Positions 50,149-58,324 of a DNA stretch of 64,000 nucleotides are shown here, piece by piece; position 1 is the stretch's first letter; every line of letters begins with the position of its first letter. Below the pieces are notes generated by a model. The model saw only the letters and a program-made list of their open reading frames with translations. It made no database searches and was not told where the DNA came from. Origin of the DNA: Planctomycetota bacterium (GTDB taxonomy: Bacteria; Planctomycetota; UBA1135; JACQFD01); assembly GCA_016792805.1 (NCBI GenBank), contig JAEUHX010000069.1, positions 26,703-90,702 of the forward strand, read 5' to 3'. Made by a program: the position numbers and the translations under genes.

Positions 50149-51974
50149 GATGTCTCGCCCCCGTGCGCCGCCTTGCGGCTGAGAATCCACCAATCCAGCC
50201 CCAGCGCGGCCGCAACGGCGAGGAGCAGGAGCGCATCGACCCACGTGAATCCGGCCCGCGCCGTCGCCTGCTTGGCGCTCGACGGGCGCTGTCCCGAGGA
50301 GAGCGTGCGGAGGTCGGCGATGGCGTCGTCGAGGAACGAAACGCCGATCTCACAAAGCTCGCGATCGCTCGGCTCCGTCTCGCTCGGCGCCAGCGCCAGC
50401 CCATACAGGCCCGGCTCACGGAACCCATCAAAAACCAGGGACTGCCGGGCGGCCAGTTCGACCACCGGCTTGGACGGATCGGGCTGCTTTAGAACATATC
50501 GCCGAGCCTCGGTGCCGCGATATGTGAAAGTCTCGCCCAGCGCAAGGGTTGTTCGCAGCGGGCCGGGCAGCTCCGACCGCCTTGACTCGAGCAGATTCGT
50601 AAGAAAAATGGGCCAATCGGGCGATCGCGGAATCGTGGAGCGAATCGGATCGAGGTTCAGGTGAAACACCCTACGGTGTCCGTCGCGAGCTTCTGTGAGA
50701 ATCGGAAGATCGCCTGCCGAGATGAGCGGGAACCCTTCGAGCGCGAGGTCGGGATCGCAGCTCCAGACGGACCCTTCCAGCGTGAGCCCATCGAGCAGCG
50801 CGTGGCGCCGGTCGGCGAGAAAGGGCCCCACAAAATCGCGCCGCTCTTTGCCCTGAGAAGCCAATAATACGCACCACGTGCGCTCGCCGCCCACGGCGGC
50901 CCTTCCGAAGACGAGATGGGCTGCGCCTGCGCTGCCGGCATCCACCACATCGGTTGCGAGCGATTTCCACCGGTCGACAGCCGAGCTGCCGCCCGTCGAC
51001 AATCCGAGCCGAACCGCCTCGCCGCCTTCCAGCGTCGACGCGATGGCAACAATTCTCGAAGGAGGAGGCGCCAGATAGGCGCGATTATCGATCTCGAGCG
51101 CGTCGGGATCGATGCGCGCCTCGAGCGCTGGCGAGCCGTCTGGAACCTCGAATCGCAAGCTTCGCCTCTCGCCGGAGGCCAGCTCGATCTGCCGCGATGC
51201 GAGCACGGCGCCGCCGACGGGCGCGAGCCGCAGCGTCGTGCTCGCGGTCCGGTCCGAGAAGTTCGCAATCGTGAGGAATACGCGCTCTTCCTTGGCGCCC
51301 GTCGCGGCGTTTTGTGAACGCGACCGCGCTGCTTGGACGAAGCCCATGTTGTCTGCAGGGCTACCGAGCGCCACGACTTCCACGCTTGCGGGCACTGCAT
51401 CGGGAGCGTATCGGCCGGTTACCAATAATACCGATGCACCGCCGGATATTTGTGAGGCGAGTGCGATCGACGCGGCAAGATCGTGGCGCGGCGCGCGCGG
51501 CTGAAATCCGTCGAGCTTCGCGCTCGCCTCGCCGGTGAATGCCGCGGGGCCCGCTAACAATTCCGGCTTGTTGCCACTCACCAGGATGGAAACCACGGCG
51601 CGCGGCGGCAGCGCTGCGATACGGCCGCGTATCTCTGCGATTGCGCGCTCCCGAAGGCTGGCTCCCTTCGGCGCCGCCGACATCGATGCGCTCCCATCCA
51701 ACACAACGACGAGATGTCCAGTCTCTCCAAAGCCCGGCATCCGCAGCCCCGCGATGATCATGGCGAGCCCGACGGCCGCGGCGAGCTCGAGCCACAGCGA
51801 CGCGGAACTGCGCAGGCGTTCTCGCTTGCGCCCCGTGATGGGCGCGCGATCGCGCGACTCCCACAAATAGAGTGCGCTGACGGTCTTCGGTCGGAAGCGA
51901 CGGCGGAAGAGGTAGATCCCAACGATGCCCGGCGCTGCGGCAAGCGCTAGAAGACCGAGGGGATACAGGAACAC
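50145..51974 (-). CDS. BatA-like vWA membrane protein
   Basis: 609 aa. The N-terminus MFLYPLGLLALAAAPGIVGI plus an RRRFRPK basic stop and a WESR segment matches the BatA/TIGR02226 amino-terminal domain. A second TM precedes the vWA region, GHLVVVLDGSASMSAAPKGA (MIDAS DGSAS). A long beta-rich region and a final C-terminal TM (VDALLLLAVAAALGLDWWIL) follow. Leads a two-gene operon with 47401-50148. Aerotolerance-type BatA proteins and MoxR proteins cooperate in other phyla; a comparable complex is likely here but not proven. Confidence 0.85.
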   Translation of the reverse strand: MFLYPLGLLALAAAPGIVGIYLFRRRFRPKTVSALYLWESRDRAPITGRKRERLRSSASLWLELAAAVGLAMIIAGLRMPGFGETGHLVVVLDGSASMSAAPKGASLRERAIAEIRGRIAALPPRAVVSILVSGNKPELLAGPAAFTGEASAKLDGFQPRAPRHDLAASIALASQISGGASVLLVTGRYAPDAVPASVEVVALGSPADNMGFVQAARSRSQNAATGAKEERVFLTIANFSDRTASTTLRLAPVGGAVLASRQIELASGERRSLRFEVPDGSPALEARIDPDALEIDNRAYLAPPPSRIVAIASTLEGGEAVRLGLSTGGSSAVDRWKSLATDVVDAGSAGAAHLVFGRAAVGGERTWCVLLASQGKERRDFVGPFLADRRHALLDGLTLEGSVWSCDPDLALEGFPLISAGDLPILTEARDGHRRVFHLNLDPIRSTIPRSPDWPIFLTNLLESRRSELPGPLRTTLALGETFTYRGTEARRYVLKQPDPSKPVVELAARQSLVFDGFREPGLYGLALAPSETEPSDRELCEIGVSFLDDAIADLRTLSSGQRPSSAKQATARAGFTWVDALLLLAVAAALGLDWWILSRKAAHGGETS

Positions 51975-52040
51975 AGCACGCTCCGAGGAGCGCGCAGCTT
52001 ACCCGGGGCGCCGCTTCGCCCCCAGGAGTCGGTCGGTCCC

Positions 52041-53153
52041 CTACGCCGGAACTGGCGTCGGCTTCGGCGCGGCCGTCTTGGGCTTCGTCAGCGCGTCTTT
52101 TTCGAGCGGGATTCGAAGGCCGCTCGCCGTGAGCGCGTCGGGGATGCGAAGAACGAGATTCTCGCCTTCGCTCCCATGGAGCCCGAGCAGCGCAAAGGCC
52201 GGATGGTCGCGCAGCGGCACTCGGCGCTTGGCGACTCCGATTCCGAGCCGCCCACAAATATCATTCGCGAGCATCGTGACGGCGGCGAGCTTGGCCGCCC
52301 CCCGCGGCAAGCAATGGTGATGTCTGATTGCGTCGGCCACCTCCGCCGGGAGCTTCCACAATTGAGCCACTTGGAGGCCGATGGATGTGTGGTGCTCTTC
52401 GAGAACTTTGCCGAGCGCCGTCGGGCTCATGCGCGCGCCCCGCTTTGTCTCCTCGGCCGACACAGCTGCAAGAATCACGGTCTTTCCGATGTCATGGAGG
52501 AGGCCGCCCAGGAAAGCCTCGTCGGGATTCTGGCGAGTTGCGATCGCGATTTCTCGAGCCGCCACCGCGACGGCGATGGAGTGTTCCCAGAGAGCTTGGC
52601 CGCGTCCCTGCTCGGAGCGCCGAAACATCGTGAGTCGACTTACCACACCGAGCATCAGATTTCTTACATGTGAGATTCCCACATGTACGACGGCTCTTTG
52701 AAGATCATGAATCGGTGATGCGGGAAGAAACGCTGCGGAGTTCACGACGTGGATCACTTCGGTTGCAATCACCGCGTCGCCCCGAATGCAGTCGGCCACT
52801 TCCTTCGCGGAGCAGTCGCGCCGATTCGCCACCTCCATCACGCGGACCATCGTGGCCGGCAGCACGGGGAGCTCGATGTGCTCGGATCGAATGGCAGCTT
52901 CCACTGCCTCCACCATGGCCTCTTCGTCGGTCTTGGCCACTGCGTCCCTGTCGCCGGGGAGCGCGGCTGCGCTGCCAGAGAGATCCTCCGACAGCAGCCC
53001 ATGCTCGTCTTGGGGGCCGGACGTGGAAGTTGCGGCCGACGGAGTGGCGGCCGATGGCCTGGAATGCTCGCGTCGGGCCAATGGAGCGGTTTCGGTCGAG
53101 GCGCCGCCGAACAGCCCGCGCATCCAGGAGAGCAGCGCTTCGATGAAGGACAT
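52041..53153 (-). CDS. HDOD-domain protein
   Basis: 370 aa from ATG 53153 (MSFIEALLSWMRGLFGG). ATG 53174 would add 7 residues. A linker rich in Ala/Ser leads to an HDOD domain (about 95-300) with LPVLPATMVRVMEVANRRDC, the ATEVIHVVNSAAF helix, AVVHVGISHVRNLMLGV, GGLLHDIGKTVILAAV and EEHHTSIGLQVAQLWKLP. The HD pair is retained, but HDOD domains usually lack phosphodiesterase activity and act as signalling adapters. Ends in a Lys/Pro-rich tail. Neighbours do not reveal the pathway. Confidence 0.87.
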   Translation of the reverse strand: MSFIEALLSWMRGLFGGASTETAPLARREHSRPSAATPSAATSTSGPQDEHGLLSEDLSGSAAALPGDRDAVAKTDEEAMVEAVEAAIRSEHIELPVLPATMVRVMEVANRRDCSAKEVADCIRGDAVIATEVIHVVNSAAFLPASPIHDLQRAVVHVGISHVRNLMLGVVSRLTMFRRSEQGRGQALWEHSIAVAVAAREIAIATRQNPDEAFLGGLLHDIGKTVILAAVSAEETKRGARMSPTALGKVLEEHHTSIGLQVAQLWKLPAEVADAIRHHHCLPRGAAKLAAVTMLANDICGRLGIGVAKRRVPLRDHPAFALLGLHGSEGENLVLRIPDALTASGLRIPLEKDALTKPKTAAPKPTPVPA

Positions 53154-53305
53154 GGCGCCATGAGTTATCGGCATCGAAAGGCCCCCGATCGGAGTGGGAC
53201 GCGGGCGTCGCGCGCAGCGTCGCAACTCCGCGCCGCAGACGCACTTGCCCACACCGACGCTGGTAGCATCGCCTGCGCCACGGACCTTCCAACCGGCGCC
53301 ATTCC

Positions 53306-55681
53306 ATGCAGGACTACGAGAAGCTCGGAGCGTTCTACCTCGGCCGCGGCTACGACCTAGAGCAGTCCAAGGCCACCGAAGAGCTGCTCCTTTACGACGC
53401 GCGCGACCTGACGACCCACGCCGTGTGCGTCGGAATGACGGGCAGCGGGAAGACGGGGCTCTGCATTGCGCTTCTGGAGGAGGCTGCGATCGATGGGATT
53501 CCGGCTCTGGTGATCGACCCCAAAGGGGACATTGGGAATCTGTTACTCACATTTCCGGATTTGCGGCCTTCGGATTTTCGCCCGTGGATCGACGAGTCCG
53601 ACGCCGCGCGCCAAGGCACGACGCCCGACGAACTTGCTGCGCGAACCGCGGATCTGTGGCGTCAGGGGCTCGCGGCGTCGGGGCAGCCGCCGGAGCGCAT
53701 CGCGCGGCTGCGCGCCGCGGCAGAGATCGCGATCTACACACCGGGAAGCAGTGCGGGGATCCCGCTTGCGCTGATGAAGTCGTTAGCTCCGCCGGCGCAG
53801 GACACTCGAGCCGACGGCGAGGCGTACCGCGAGCGTATCGCTGCGGTGGTTTCGAGCCTCCTCGGATTATTGGGTATTCAAGCGGATCCGATCCGGAGCC
53901 GCGAGCACATCCTTCTCTCGAGAATTGTGGATAACGCCTGGAGCGCGGGGAAAAGCATCGAGATCGGGGATCTCGTCGGCGCCGTTCAAGATCCGCCGTT
54001 CGACCGAATCGGCGTTCTGCCACTCGAGCAGTTCTACCCGGCAAGGGAGCGCAGCGAACTCGCGCTGGCCCTGAATCACCTTCTGGCATCGCCCGGTTTC
54101 GAATCGTGGCTCGAAGGGGAGGCGCTCGACGTCGGGAGGCTTCTGTGGACTTCGGAGGGGAAGCCTCGGGTGGCAATTCTCTCGATCGCCCATCTCAATG
54201 ATGCACAGCGTATGTTCTTTGTGACGCTCGTGCTGAGCGAGCTGCTGTCTTGGATGCGCGCGCAGTCGGGGACGACGAGCCTGCGGGCGCTTTTTTATAT
54301 GGACGAGATTTTTGGATACTTTCCCCCCGGGGCGAATCCCCCGAGCAAGACACCGCTCCTGACGCTCCTGAAGCAGGCGCGGGCATTCGGGCTCGGGTGC
54401 GTTCTGGCGACGCAGAATCCCGTCGATCTCGATTACAAGGGCCTCTCGAATTGTGGTACCTGGTTCCTCGGCCGGCTCCAGACGGAGCGGGACAAGCTGC
54501 GCGTTCTTGAGGGGCTCGAAGGCGCGGCTGCAAGCTCGGGAGCGCGTTTCGACCGGACTCGCATGGAACAAATTCTCGCGGGGCTCGGGAAGCGGGTCTT
54601 TCTGATGCAGAACGTCCATGAGGATGGGCCGATCCTGTTCCAGACGCGGTGGACGATGTCGTTCCTGCGCGGCCCGCTTCAGAGACCACAGATTCAAGCT
54701 CTCATGGCGGCGAGGGGAGGCGCAGGGAGAACCACCAGCGTCTCACAGAGTTCGGGCGCTTCTCCAAAGGCGCGCGCCGCCGCGGCGTCGGAACGCGATC
54801 GTCCCGTGCTGCCGCCGGAGATCCCGCAGCGTTTCCTGCCGGCTGCTGCAGGGCAATCCACCTATCGCCCCGGGCTGCTGGGGACGGCGCGGCTCCATTT
54901 TGTGGATTCAAAGCTTGGAATCGATCTTTGGGAATCCGTGTGCTTGCTCGCCCCGCTTGGAGGTGCAGCTCCGTGGGACGCCAGCGAAGCCTACGACGGC
55001 GAGCTGACGCGCCTCTCATCGGACCCGGCGCCGGGCATGGCATTCGAGCCGCTCCCGGCTGAGGCCGCCCAGCCCAAGACGTACAACTCTTGGAAGAAGT
55101 CGCTCTCTGAAATGTTGTATCGGACCGCAGAGAGAAAGGTCCTGCGCTGCGACGCCTTCAAGCTCACGGCGAAAGCCGCGGAGTCGCGCGCGGAGTTTCT
55201 CGCGCGCGTGCGTCTCGCGGCGAGAGAAGCACGGGACGCCGAGGTCGAGAGGCTGAAGAAATTGTATGCTCCCAAGCTTGCCGCTCTGCAGGAGCGAGTG
55301 CGGCGAGCCGAAGCCAAGGTGGAAAAGGAGCAGTCTCAATACAGCCAACAAAAGCTTTCGACGGCGCTCTCCTTCGGCGCCGGGCTGCTCGGTGCTCTCT
55401 TTGGGCGCAAAGTCGCAAGCTCCGCCAATGTCGGGCGTGCCGCCACGGCTGTGCGGGGCATGGGGCGTGCCATGCAGGAGAAAGCTGATGTCGATCAAGC
55501 GGCGGAGAGCTTAGATGTCATAAAGCGCAGGCTCGACGATCTCGAAGGGGAGTTTCAGGCGGCGGCTGCACAGATCGAGGCGGCTCCGGAGCCCGAGACC
55601 CTCGTTACAGAAGTTGCCGCGAAGCCTCGCAAGAGCGATACCATCGTGGAGCAGGTCATGCTGGCGTGGATTCCCGGGTAG
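53306..55681 (+). CDS. HerA/DUF87-type ATPase with C-terminal coiled coil
   Basis: 791 aa. AVCVGMTGSGKTGLCIALLE is the Walker A. ALVIDPKGDIGNLLLTFPDL is a phage/HerA-type adjacent motif. RALFYMDEIFGYFPPGANPP is Walker B with catalytic Glu. LATQNPVDLDYKGLSN is the sensor region. Together they fit HerA-like ATP-binding proteins (DUF87/helicase HerA superfamily). The C-terminal third has DUF-like folds and a long charged helix (about 640-690), followed by a glycine segment and a second helix. Unlike HerA-NurA modules, no nuclease gene is adjacent. A role in DNA or protein processing cannot be fixed from sequence alone. Confidence 0.8.
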   Translation: MQDYEKLGAFYLGRGYDLEQSKATEELLLYDARDLTTHAVCVGMTGSGKTGLCIALLEEAAIDGIPALVIDPKGDIGNLLLTFPDLRPSDFRPWIDESDAARQGTTPDELAARTADLWRQGLAASGQPPERIARLRAAAEIAIYTPGSSAGIPLALMKSLAPPAQDTRADGEAYRERIAAVVSSLLGLLGIQADPIRSREHILLSRIVDNAWSAGKSIEIGDLVGAVQDPPFDRIGVLPLEQFYPARERSELALALNHLLASPGFESWLEGEALDVGRLLWTSEGKPRVAILSIAHLNDAQRMFFVTLVLSELLSWMRAQSGTTSLRALFYMDEIFGYFPPGANPPSKTPLLTLLKQARAFGLGCVLATQNPVDLDYKGLSNCGTWFLGRLQTERDKLRVLEGLEGAAASSGARFDRTRMEQILAGLGKRVFLMQNVHEDGPILFQTRWTMSFLRGPLQRPQIQALMAARGGAGRTTSVSQSSGASPKARAAAASERDRPVLPPEIPQRFLPAAAGQSTYRPGLLGTARLHFVDSKLGIDLWESVCLLAPLGGAAPWDASEAYDGELTRLSSDPAPGMAFEPLPAEAAQPKTYNSWKKSLSEMLYRTAERKVLRCDAFKLTAKAAESRAEFLARVRLAAREARDAEVERLKKLYAPKLAALQERVRRAEAKVEKEQSQYSQQKLSTALSFGAGLLGALFGRKVASSANVGRAATAVRGMGRAMQEKADVDQAAESLDVIKRRLDDLEGEFQAAAAQIEAAPEPETLVTEVAAKPRKSDTIVEQVMLAWIPG

Positions 55682-55706
55682 CATTCCGTCGAGATCCAAA
55701 GAAGCC

Positions 55707-56462
55707 ATGCATCCATCTCTTCGAGCCTCAGCCCCATTCGCGATCATTCTTCTGGCTGGGGGCGCATGCACTCGCCCGGAGGAGGGCCAGGAAAGTCCGC
55801 CCGCGGCCATCACGAGCCCTCAATCTGCACTGCGCGAGCTGCAGCTCGGGAACGCACGATTTGTGCGCTCCATGCGCACGCGATCGGCGGACACTGCCCA
55901 GGACATTCCGGAGCGCCGCAAGCTGCGGGAAGGGCAGCACCCGATCGTCGCCATGCTCTCCTGCGCCGATAGCCGCGTGGCTCCGGAGTACATCTTTGAT
56001 CAGCGCCCCGGCAGTATCTTTGAAGTTCGCAACGCCGGAAATGTGGTCGACGAGGACGTGCTGGCCTCCTTGGAGTACGCAATCGAGCACCTCCATGCTC
56101 CCCTCGTCGCAGTGCTCGGCCACAAGAGCTGCGGGGCCGTGCGCGCCGTCTGCGAAGCCGGTGAGCGGACGCTGCCCGAACACCTGCACGTCCTGCAAGA
56201 TCACATGAAGGCCGTTCGAGAGAAGGCGCTGGCATCGGGCCAGCTTCCGAACACTGCACTCATCGACCGGCTATGCGCGGAGAACTCGGGGCAGCAAGCG
56301 AAGATGATACTTCAAGAATGCAAGCTGCTCCGCGAAGCGATCGAAGCGGGGCGTTCCATGCTGATTTATGGGACCTATGACATGGAAAGCGGCGCCGTGC
56401 GCTGGACCACCCTCCCGAACGCGAGCGGGGGTGTGGAAAGCCGGAGCGAGTCGCCGAGGTAA
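55707..56462 (+). CDS. Exported (lipoprotein-like) beta-carbonic anhydrase
   Basis: 251 aa from ATG 55707. A short hydrophobic leader (FAIILLAGGAC) ends in a Cys that could be lipidated, though -3 is not the usual Leu/Val. The enzyme part has CADSRVAPE (Zn Cys and the Asp/Arg dyad) and GHKSCGAV (Zn His and Cys), the beta-class ligand set. Reversible CO2 hydration in the periplasm is expected. The longer frame from 55614 overlaps the previous stop and lacks the leader. Follows the HerA-like gene by 25 bp, possibly in the same transcript, though no functional link is evident. Confidence 0.88.
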   Translation: MHPSLRASAPFAIILLAGGACTRPEEGQESPPAAITSPQSALRELQLGNARFVRSMRTRSADTAQDIPERRKLREGQHPIVAMLSCADSRVAPEYIFDQRPGSIFEVRNAGNVVDEDVLASLEYAIEHLHAPLVAVLGHKSCGAVRAVCEAGERTLPEHLHVLQDHMKAVREKALASGQLPNTALIDRLCAENSGQQAKMILQECKLLREAIEAGRSMLIYGTYDMESGAVRWTTLPNASGGVESRSESPR

Positions 56463-56858
56463 ATTTCTGGGTAGCGGATCGCCGGCTGGCGCGTAGTCTC
56501 GTGGCGCTACCTTTCGCGAAAGGAGGCGCATGGAATCGACCCGAGAGGGCGAAGTCAGGCCCTCCAGCAGCTCAGCTGATTGCGTTGGAGCGGGGCTCTT
56601 CGATGTAGGGAGCCGGCTCAGGTAGCGAACCTCGTTTCGTCGACTTTACTGCGTCGAATCCATTGCGCCAGCCGTGGAAGGCATTTGCCTGACTCCTCAG
56701 CTTGCGACGTAGGGCACAGCCTCCGGCTTGAGATTCGACTTTCCCGCGCGCCGACGCGTTCGCGCGCACCTCCCCCGCGTTCCAAGCGCCAATTCGCGGC
56801 GTGCTCTCGAGCTTCGAGAAGCTGCCCTGGCGGAACGCAATAGTCACAAGAGATCCAC
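56463..56858. other. 396-bp gap with a possible 31-codon leader ORF
   Basis: The palindrome CCTTTCGCGAAAGG (56510-56523) contains part of an AAAGGAGG sequence that sits about 4 nt before ATG 56530. From that ATG a 31-codon frame (MESTREGEV...) runs to TAG 56623-56625. No other gene is visible. The frame might be a leader peptide for the DEAD-box gene at 56859 or a chance ORF. Confidence 0.4.
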
Positions 56859-58157
56859 TTGACACAGTTCGCTTCGTTACATTTGTCCGCCCCGCTTCTT
56901 CGCGCTCTCGACGAGGAGGGCTATGTGACGCCGACGCCGATTCAGGCCCAGGCGATTCCCTCGGCTCTTCAGGGGCGAGATGTGTTGGGCTGCGCACAGA
57001 CCGGCACCGGCAAGACTGCCGCGTTTGCACTCCCAATTCTTGAGCGTCTGCTTGCCTCCCCCGGCGAGCGCGGCCGGCGCCGCGGATCCGTTCTACCGCG
57101 AGTGCTCGTTCTCGCCCCCACGCGTGAACTCGCGAGCCAGATTGGTGAGAGCTTCGATCAGTATGCACGTTACACCGGGTGCGCGACGGCCGTCGTGTAT
57201 GGCGGCGTGAGCCAGTTTCATCAGGTTCGTGCTCTTGAGCGCGGCGCTGACGTGCTCGTGGCAACTCCCGGGCGCCTCATCGATCTCATGCAGCAGCGGC
57301 TCGTCGATCTTCACGAGATCGCGATCCTCGTGCTCGACGAGGCGGACCGCATGCTGGATATGGGCTTTCTTCCCGCCATCAAGAAGATCGTTGGGAAGCT
57401 TCCTCCCCACCGCCAAACGATGCTCTTCTCCGCAACGATGCCGAAGGAGATCACTCATCTCGCAGAGGCGCTGCTCAAGAATCCCGTCAGGGTGTCCGTG
57501 GCACCGAGCGCCACGCCCGTCGAGCGTATCGAGCAGTCGGTCTACATGATTTCGCGCTCGGCGAAGCCCGCGCTCTTGCACCATCTTCTGTTAGATTCGG
57601 CTGTCGAGCGAGCTGTGGTCTTCACACGCACGAAGCACGGAGCCGATCGGCTCAGCAAACGCCTGAAACGCGCCGGTGTGTCGGCGGAAGCGATCCACGG
57701 CGACAAGGCACAGAACCAGCGCGAGCGCGCATTGGACGCCTTCCGCACGGGCCGTTCGAGAGTGCTCGTCGCCACCGATGTCGCGGCCCGCGGGCTCGAC
57801 GTCGACGGCGTGACGCACGTGTTTAATTTTGATCTCCCGAACGAGCCGGAAGCCTACGTGCATCGCATCGGCCGTACCGGGCGCGCCGGATCGGCGGGGG
57901 CGGCCGTGGCGTTTTGTGACTCCGAGGAGCGTCCGCTCCTGCGCGACATCGAAAAGCTCACGAGCCGGAGGATCGCAATGATCCCGGTGCCGCCGATGCC
58001 CAACGCCGCAGCGATGGATCCAGGCCCGTCGCGCGCCGAGGGCGCTCACCATCGTCCCGCAGGCCCGAGCCATGGAGCTGCTGGGCAGGGATTCAGGGCC
58101 CATCGACCGAGCCGAGGTCCGCGGCGCAGCTGGCGAGCTCAAGCCGGTCGGGGGTAA
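56859..58157 (+). CDS. DEAD-box RNA helicase (RhlE-like)
   Basis: 432 aa from TTG 56859. Motifs: Q-motif YVTPTPIQAQAIP, I AQTGTGKT, Ia PTRELASQ, II VLDEADRMLDMGF, III SATMP, IV/V VFTRTKHGADRL and ATDVAARGLDVDG, VI YVHRIGRTGRAGSAG. This is an ATP-dependent RNA-unwinding enzyme of the RhlE/CsdA type, cytoplasmic. The C-terminal tail (about residues 370-432) is basic and Gly/Pro-rich. The TTG start is supported by homologous start position (LGLS...LLRAL). Convergent with the phosphoketolase gene, with repeats between. Confidence 0.92.
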   Translation: MTQFASLHLSAPLLRALDEEGYVTPTPIQAQAIPSALQGRDVLGCAQTGTGKTAAFALPILERLLASPGERGRRRGSVLPRVLVLAPTRELASQIGESFDQYARYTGCATAVVYGGVSQFHQVRALERGADVLVATPGRLIDLMQQRLVDLHEIAILVLDEADRMLDMGFLPAIKKIVGKLPPHRQTMLFSATMPKEITHLAEALLKNPVRVSVAPSATPVERIEQSVYMISRSAKPALLHHLLLDSAVERAVVFTRTKHGADRLSKRLKRAGVSAEAIHGDKAQNQRERALDAFRTGRSRVLVATDVAARGLDVDGVTHVFNFDLPNEPEAYVHRIGRTGRAGSAGAAVAFCDSEERPLLRDIEKLTSRRIAMIPVPPMPNAAAMDPGPSRAEGAHHRPAGPSHGAAGQGFRAHRPSRGPRRSWRAQAGRG

Positions 58158-58170
58158 CCCTGGGAGGACG

Positions 58171-58310
58171 CTTCAAAGTCCTCCGAGCTGCGCGCGGGCC
58201 TCGTCGCCCATCGCTGAGTCGCCTCGTCCTCGACAGAACTCCTTAGCTCTGCCGGCGGCGAGGCTTCTTGCGCTGGGCGACGATTCCTCGCGCTCGCTTT
58301 GCGGAGCACT
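58171..58310 (+). repeat. Interspersed repeat 'GAGCTGCGCGCGGGCC', copy 3
   Basis: CTTCAAAGTCCTCCGAGCTG at the start and CGACGATTCCTCGCGCTCGC near the end. Collinear with copies at 6155 and 29401. Lies exactly in the 167-bp gap between two convergent genes. Confidence 0.7.
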
Positions 58311-58324
58311 TCTGCCACAGGCTC

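Noticed and set aside
53306..55681. Anti-phage HerA defence module
   Set aside because: No nuclease, SIR2 or other effector gene adjacent. Only the ATPase is present.
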